Positions 61,013-64,000 of a stretch of DNA of 64,000 nucleotides are shown here, in pieces. The notes under the pieces were generated by a model. That model was not told the DNA's origin. It did not search any database and saw only the letters and a list, made by a program, of their open reading frames with translations. The DNA comes from Allobosea sp. LC85. GTDB lineage: Bacteria; Pseudomonadota; Alphaproteobacteria; Rhizobiales; Beijerinckiaceae. Position 1 is the first letter of the stretch. Each line of letters starts with the position of its first letter. The position numbers and the translations under genes are program-made. The stretch lies in the NCBI RefSeq assembly GCF_000735605.1, contig NZ_JPKG01000028.1, positions 124,001 through 188,000 of the forward strand, written 5' to 3'.

Positions 61013-61537
61013 ATGCCGATCGATCTTCCAGCCCCGCCGGCGCCAGGCCGGCGCCGGCCCTTCGAGCTCAGCGGCCACGCCGTGCTCTTCGGCATGATCG
61101 GCTTCTTCATCGTGGTCGCGGGCGCCAATGGCGTGATGATGGTCTCGGCCATCCGGACGATGCCCGGCGCCGACGTAAAGAGTGCCTACGAAACCAGCCA
61201 GCGCTTCAACAGCGAGATCGCGCGCATGCAGGCGCAGGCCGCACGCGGCTGGCAGGCCCAGACCGAGGTCGCGCGTGCCGGCACCGATGCGATCGTTTCG
61301 CTCTCGCTGACGGACAAGACGGGCGCAGCCGTGACCGGGCTTGCAGTCGAGGCGAAGCTCCAGCACCCGGCGACACGGCAGCAGGACCGCGGCGTGACGC
61401 TGACCGAAACCGCCCCGGGACACTATGGCGCGCCGGTGCCGGAGCTGCATGCCGGCGCCTGGACCCTGGTGGTCGAGGCGAAGCGCGATCGGGACGCGAT
61501 CTTCTCCTCCCGCAGCCGCATCATGCTGAAGGAGTGA
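61013..61537 (+). CDS. ccoH: cbb3 oxidase assembly protein FixH
   Basis: This 174-residue protein has a cytoplasmic lead, one membrane span (about 22-44, VLFGMIGFFIVVAGANGVMM) and a periplasmic domain ending in RIMLKE. FixH helps CcoN assembly. The start at 61013 has GGAGG seven bases ahead; an in-frame GTG at 60989 is less likely. It lies between ccoG and ccoI as in rhizobial fixGHIS. Confidence 0.93.
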   Translation: MPIDLPAPPAPGRRRPFELSGHAVLFGMIGFFIVVAGANGVMMVSAIRTMPGADVKSAYETSQRFNSEIARMQAQAARGWQAQTEVARAGTDAIVSLSLTDKTGAAVTGLAVEAKLQHPATRQQDRGVTLTETAPGHYGAPVPELHAGAWTLVVEAKRDRDAIFSSRSRIMLKE

Positions 61538-61542
61538 AGCGC

Positions 61543-63750
61543 ATGGCCGCACAGCAGGATCTCTCCGTCTTCGTCCGCCATCATCAGAGCGGGGTCGCAG
61601 GCATGGAGCTCGCGGTGGAGAACATCCGCTGCGCCGGCTGCATGCATGCGATCGAGAACGGCCTTGCCCATGAGGCCGGTATCCTCAGCGCCCGCGTCAA
61701 TCTCGCGCTGAAGCGCGTCACGGTGGAATGGACGGAAGGCGCGTTGCGCCCCGAGGCCGTGATCGAACGCCTTTCCCGGCTCGGCTTCAAAGCCTACCCA
61801 TTCCTGCCCACCTCCGGGCGTGACGACGACACAAGCGAGGAAAGGCGGCTGTTGCGCTATCTCGGCGTCGCCGGCTTCGCCTCGATGAACATCATGCTGC
61901 TCTCGGTTTCGGTCTGGTCGGGCAATAGCAGCGACATCAATCCGGTCACACGCGACTTCTTTCACTGGCTCTCGGCGCTGATTGCCCTGCCGACCGCAGC
62001 CTATGCCGGCCGCCCCTTCTTCGAGAGTGCGCTCCGGGCTCTGCGCGCCGGCGCAGTCAACATGGACGTGCCGATCACCCTCGGCATCGTGCTCGCGCTG
62101 GGCATGTCGGTGGTGGTAACCTGGAACCACGCCGAGCATGCCTATTTCGACGGCGCGGTGATGCTGATCTTCTTCCTGCTGATCGGGCGCTATCTCGACC
62201 AGCTGATGCGCCGTCGCACGCGCGACCTCGCCGGCAATCTCGCCGCATTGAAGGCGGAAACCGCGACCCGGCTGCTGCCGAATGGCGAGGCGATGGTGAC
62301 GCCGATCGCGGCCATCGTCCCCGGAGACCGCGTCCTGATCCAGCCGGGCGAGCGCGTTAGTGTCGATGGCATCATCGAGACCGGCTCCTCCGAAATCGAC
62401 CAGAGCCTCGTCACCGGTGAAACCCTGCCGCATCCCGTCATGGCCGGGACGCAGGTTTATGCCGGCACCGTGAACCTCTCCGGAGCCTTGACCGTCAAGG
62501 TCGCGGCTGCCGCCAGCGGCACCCTGCTCGACGAGATCGACGCCCTGATGGCGCGCGCGGTCGAAAGCCGCTCCCGCTATGTCAAGCTCTCCGACCGGGC
62601 GGCGAGGCTCTACGCCCCGCTTGTCCACGCCACAGCGCTCGCAACCCTCCTGGGCTGGATGGCCTTCGGCCTGTCCTGGCCGGAAGCCCTGATCATCGCC
62701 ATCACCGTTCTGATCATCACCTGCCCCTGCGCCTTGGGGCTCGCGATTCCGGCCGTGCAGGTCGTTGCCGCCTCGGCCCTGTTCAAGCGCAAGGTCATGC
62801 TGAAACAGGGCGATGCGCTGGAGCGTCTCGCCGAAGCCGATGTCGCTGTCTTCGACAAGACCGGCACCCTCACCCTGCCAGACCCCGATCTGGTCAATGG
62901 CGCTGAGATCGCTGCCGCAACCTTGCAGGCGGCGGGCAGGCTGGCAGCCGCAAGCCGCCACCCCCTCTCCCGCGCCATCGCCCGTGCCGCCGGCAATCCT
63001 GCTCCCGCGAGCGACGTCAGTGAAAATCATGGCGCAGGCCTGAGCGCGATCGTCGATGGGATCGAGACCCGCCTCGGCAGCGTCGCCTATTGCGAGGCCG
63101 GGGCCGAAGCCGCCATCGTCGCCGCCCGCCATCCGACCGCCTCCCTGATCGCCTGGCGCCATGGCATTCAATGCGCCGTCTTCGCGGTCGACCAGCAAAT
63201 CCGGCCGGAGGCGCGCGACTGCATTGCCGCGCTGCGCCGACTTGGCCTCGAAATCCGCATCCTCTCCGGCGACCGGAGCGAGGCTGTCGCGCCGGTTGCA
63301 TCGGCGCTCGGCATCACGGAGGCTGAAGCCGGCCTGCGTCCCGACGAGAAACTCAAGGCCCTTGATCGGCTCAGCGCCAGGGGGCGCAAGGTGCTGATGA
63401 TCGGAGACGGGCTCAATGACGCCCCAGCCCTTGCCAAGGCCCATGTCTCGATCTCGCCGATCAGTGCGACCGACCTGGCCCAGGCCTCGGCGGACATCGT
63501 CTTCATCGGCGACAGCCTGATGCCAGTCGCAGACAGCCTGCGCATCGCCCGCAGGGCGCGCAACCTCATGCTGGAGAACCTCTGGTTTGCCGTGCTGTAC
63601 AACGCTGTCGCGGTGCCGATTGCCGTCGCGGGTTTCGCGACGCCGCTGGTCGCGGCCGTCGCGATGTCGGGCTCATCGCTGGTGGTCACCCTGAACGCAC
63701 TGCGCGCCGGACGCGGCCTGCCCGGACAGGATACGGGAGTGGTTTCATGA
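61543..63750 (+). CDS. ccoI: Copper-exporting P-type ATPase FixI
   Basis: This 735-residue P1B-type ATPase delivers copper to the oxidase. An N-terminal HMA domain has IRCAGC (Cys30, Cys33). The transmembrane metal site is CPC at 394-396 in ITCPCALGLAIP, the phosphorylated Asp438 lies in DKTGT, HP is in SRHPLSRAI, and the hinge is GDGLNDAPAL. GGAG precedes the ATG at 61543. Its stop overlaps ccoS (ATGA). Confidence 0.95.
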   Translation: MAAQQDLSVFVRHHQSGVAGMELAVENIRCAGCMHAIENGLAHEAGILSARVNLALKRVTVEWTEGALRPEAVIERLSRLGFKAYPFLPTSGRDDDTSEERRLLRYLGVAGFASMNIMLLSVSVWSGNSSDINPVTRDFFHWLSALIALPTAAYAGRPFFESALRALRAGAVNMDVPITLGIVLALGMSVVVTWNHAEHAYFDGAVMLIFFLLIGRYLDQLMRRRTRDLAGNLAALKAETATRLLPNGEAMVTPIAAIVPGDRVLIQPGERVSVDGIIETGSSEIDQSLVTGETLPHPVMAGTQVYAGTVNLSGALTVKVAAAASGTLLDEIDALMARAVESRSRYVKLSDRAARLYAPLVHATALATLLGWMAFGLSWPEALIIAITVLIITCPCALGLAIPAVQVVAASALFKRKVMLKQGDALERLAEADVAVFDKTGTLTLPDPDLVNGAEIAAATLQAAGRLAAASRHPLSRAIARAAGNPAPASDVSENHGAGLSAIVDGIETRLGSVAYCEAGAEAAIVAARHPTASLIAWRHGIQCAVFAVDQQIRPEARDCIAALRRLGLEIRILSGDRSEAVAPVASALGITEAEAGLRPDEKLKALDRLSARGRKVLMIGDGLNDAPALAKAHVSISPISATDLAQASADIVFIGDSLMPVADSLRIARRARNLMLENLWFAVLYNAVAVPIAVAGFATPLVAAVAMSGSSLVVTLNALRAGRGLPGQDTGVVS

Positions 63751-63923
63751 ATATCCTGGTGATCCTGTTCCCGCTGGCGCTCGGTCTTGGGCTGCTGGGG
63801 TTGGCCGCCTTCTTCTGGTGCATGCGCACCGGCCAGTTCAGCGATCTCGAGGGACCGAGTTGGCGCATCCTGAGGGATGACGACCTGCGTTCGCCTGGGG
63901 ACACCCGCGTCAACGATCGTTGA
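63747..63923 (+). CDS. ccoS: cbb3 oxidase maturation protein FixS
   Basis: This 58-residue protein has one membrane span (about 4-25) and the CcoS pattern FFWCMRTGQFSDLEGPSWRI. It is needed for heme and copper insertion. Its start overlaps the ccoI stop. The end of the gene, including the stop codon, lies inside a 24-base perfect palindrome. Confidence 0.93.
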   Translation: MNILVILFPLALGLGLLGLAAFFWCMRTGQFSDLEGPSWRILRDDDLRSPGDTRVNDR

Positions 63924-63928
63924 CGCGG
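63905..63928. terminator. 24-base perfect palindrome at the end of ccoS
   Basis: Arms CCGCGTCAACGA and TCGTTGACGCGG are exactly complementary with no loop and include the last codons and stop of ccoS. In RNA it would form a hairpin with a small loop, but no T-run follows. It may be a terminator or a protein-binding site. Confidence 0.6.
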
Positions 63929-63960
63929 CGGCCATTCCGGCCTTACCTCGCCAGCGACGG

Positions 63961-63984
63961 TTCCCTTAGGGGATCAAAAGGGAA
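63961..63984. other. Inverted repeat near right edge
   Basis: TTCCCTT (63961-63967) and AAGGGAA (63978-63984) form a 7-base stem with a 10-base loop. It could be a second terminator of the cco cluster or an operator for a gene beyond the window. No gene is visible in the last 77 bases. Confidence 0.4.
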
Positions 63985-64000
63985 CGCGGTGCGGATGGTT

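Noticed and set aside
61423..63444. Minus-strand open frame of 673 codons opposite ccoI
   Set aside because: CcoI has all P-type ATPase motifs on the plus strand, so the antisense frame is a codon-bias artefact.
1..64000. CRISPR array, tRNA, rRNA, insertion sequence or prophage
   Set aside because: No regularly spaced repeats, no cloverleaf or rRNA segments recognised, and no transposase, integrase or phage structural protein among the translations.

Overview
The window is a GC-rich, gene-dense stretch of an alphaproteobacterial chromosome, most likely Hyphomicrobiales and probably Bosea or a close relative. The reasons are the gene families, the cbb3 oxidase cluster with a rhizobial-type FnrN regulator, and the many solute uptake systems. 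The genus is an inference from protein style and was not searched. I saw no rRNA, tRNA, CRISPR array, transposase or phage gene.

Layout. 1-1837: a tRNA-alanine editing protein and 3-mercaptopyruvate sulfurtransferase. 1959-7657: an SDR dehydrogenase and an EthD-like protein, divergent from an operon of IclR regulator, ABC importer (permease, binding protein, ATPase) and cupin. 7877-11029: molybdate uptake genes modABC behind a Mo-box, then a short ModE. 11103-18762: a spermidine/putrescine-type ABC importer interleaved with a three-subunit flavin/2Fe-2S dehydrogenase, with an IclR regulator facing the other way. 18782-24712: a TRAP importer, NIPSNAP protein, SsuD-like monooxygenase, leaderless substrate-binding-like protein and nitroreductase. 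24713-26113: a sparse zone with two small unknown genes and the C-terminal scrap of an RND efflux pump. 26076-37929: twelve minus-strand genes that look like one catabolic operon. It holds dipeptide-type ABC components, creatininase, a second ABC importer, an RraA-like protein, gamma-glutamyltransferase, a 2-hydroxyacid dehydrogenase and methylglyoxal synthase, with a GntR regulator divergent from it. 38998-45063: LysR, a flavoprotein, a DsbA-fold isomerase and a tripartite tricarboxylate transporter. 45335-47040: a YafK-like L,D-transpeptidase-fold lipoprotein and a SCO protein. 47167-53429: GntR convergent with prpD-prpB-tctC-tctB-tctA, a methylcitrate-type operon joined to a second tripartite transporter. 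53726-54984: a glutathione transferase-like protein and an unknown protein. 55088-63923: fnrN, then the complete ccoNOQP-ccoGHIS set.

How it fits together. Most of the window is a series of self-contained units, each made of a regulator, an importer and a few enzymes. This suits a soil or plant-associated generalist that scavenges organic acids, amines, sulfonates and peptides. The right end is the micro-oxic respiration module. Identical FNR-type boxes precede ccoN and lie between fnrN and its divergent neighbour, so FnrN probably controls all three. Several units have features that no standard pathway explains. These are prpDB with a tricarboxylate transporter but no prpC, a dipeptide-type importer without its ATPases, a TRAP importer paired with an SsuD-like monooxygenase, and palindromic repeats placed directly after stop codons.
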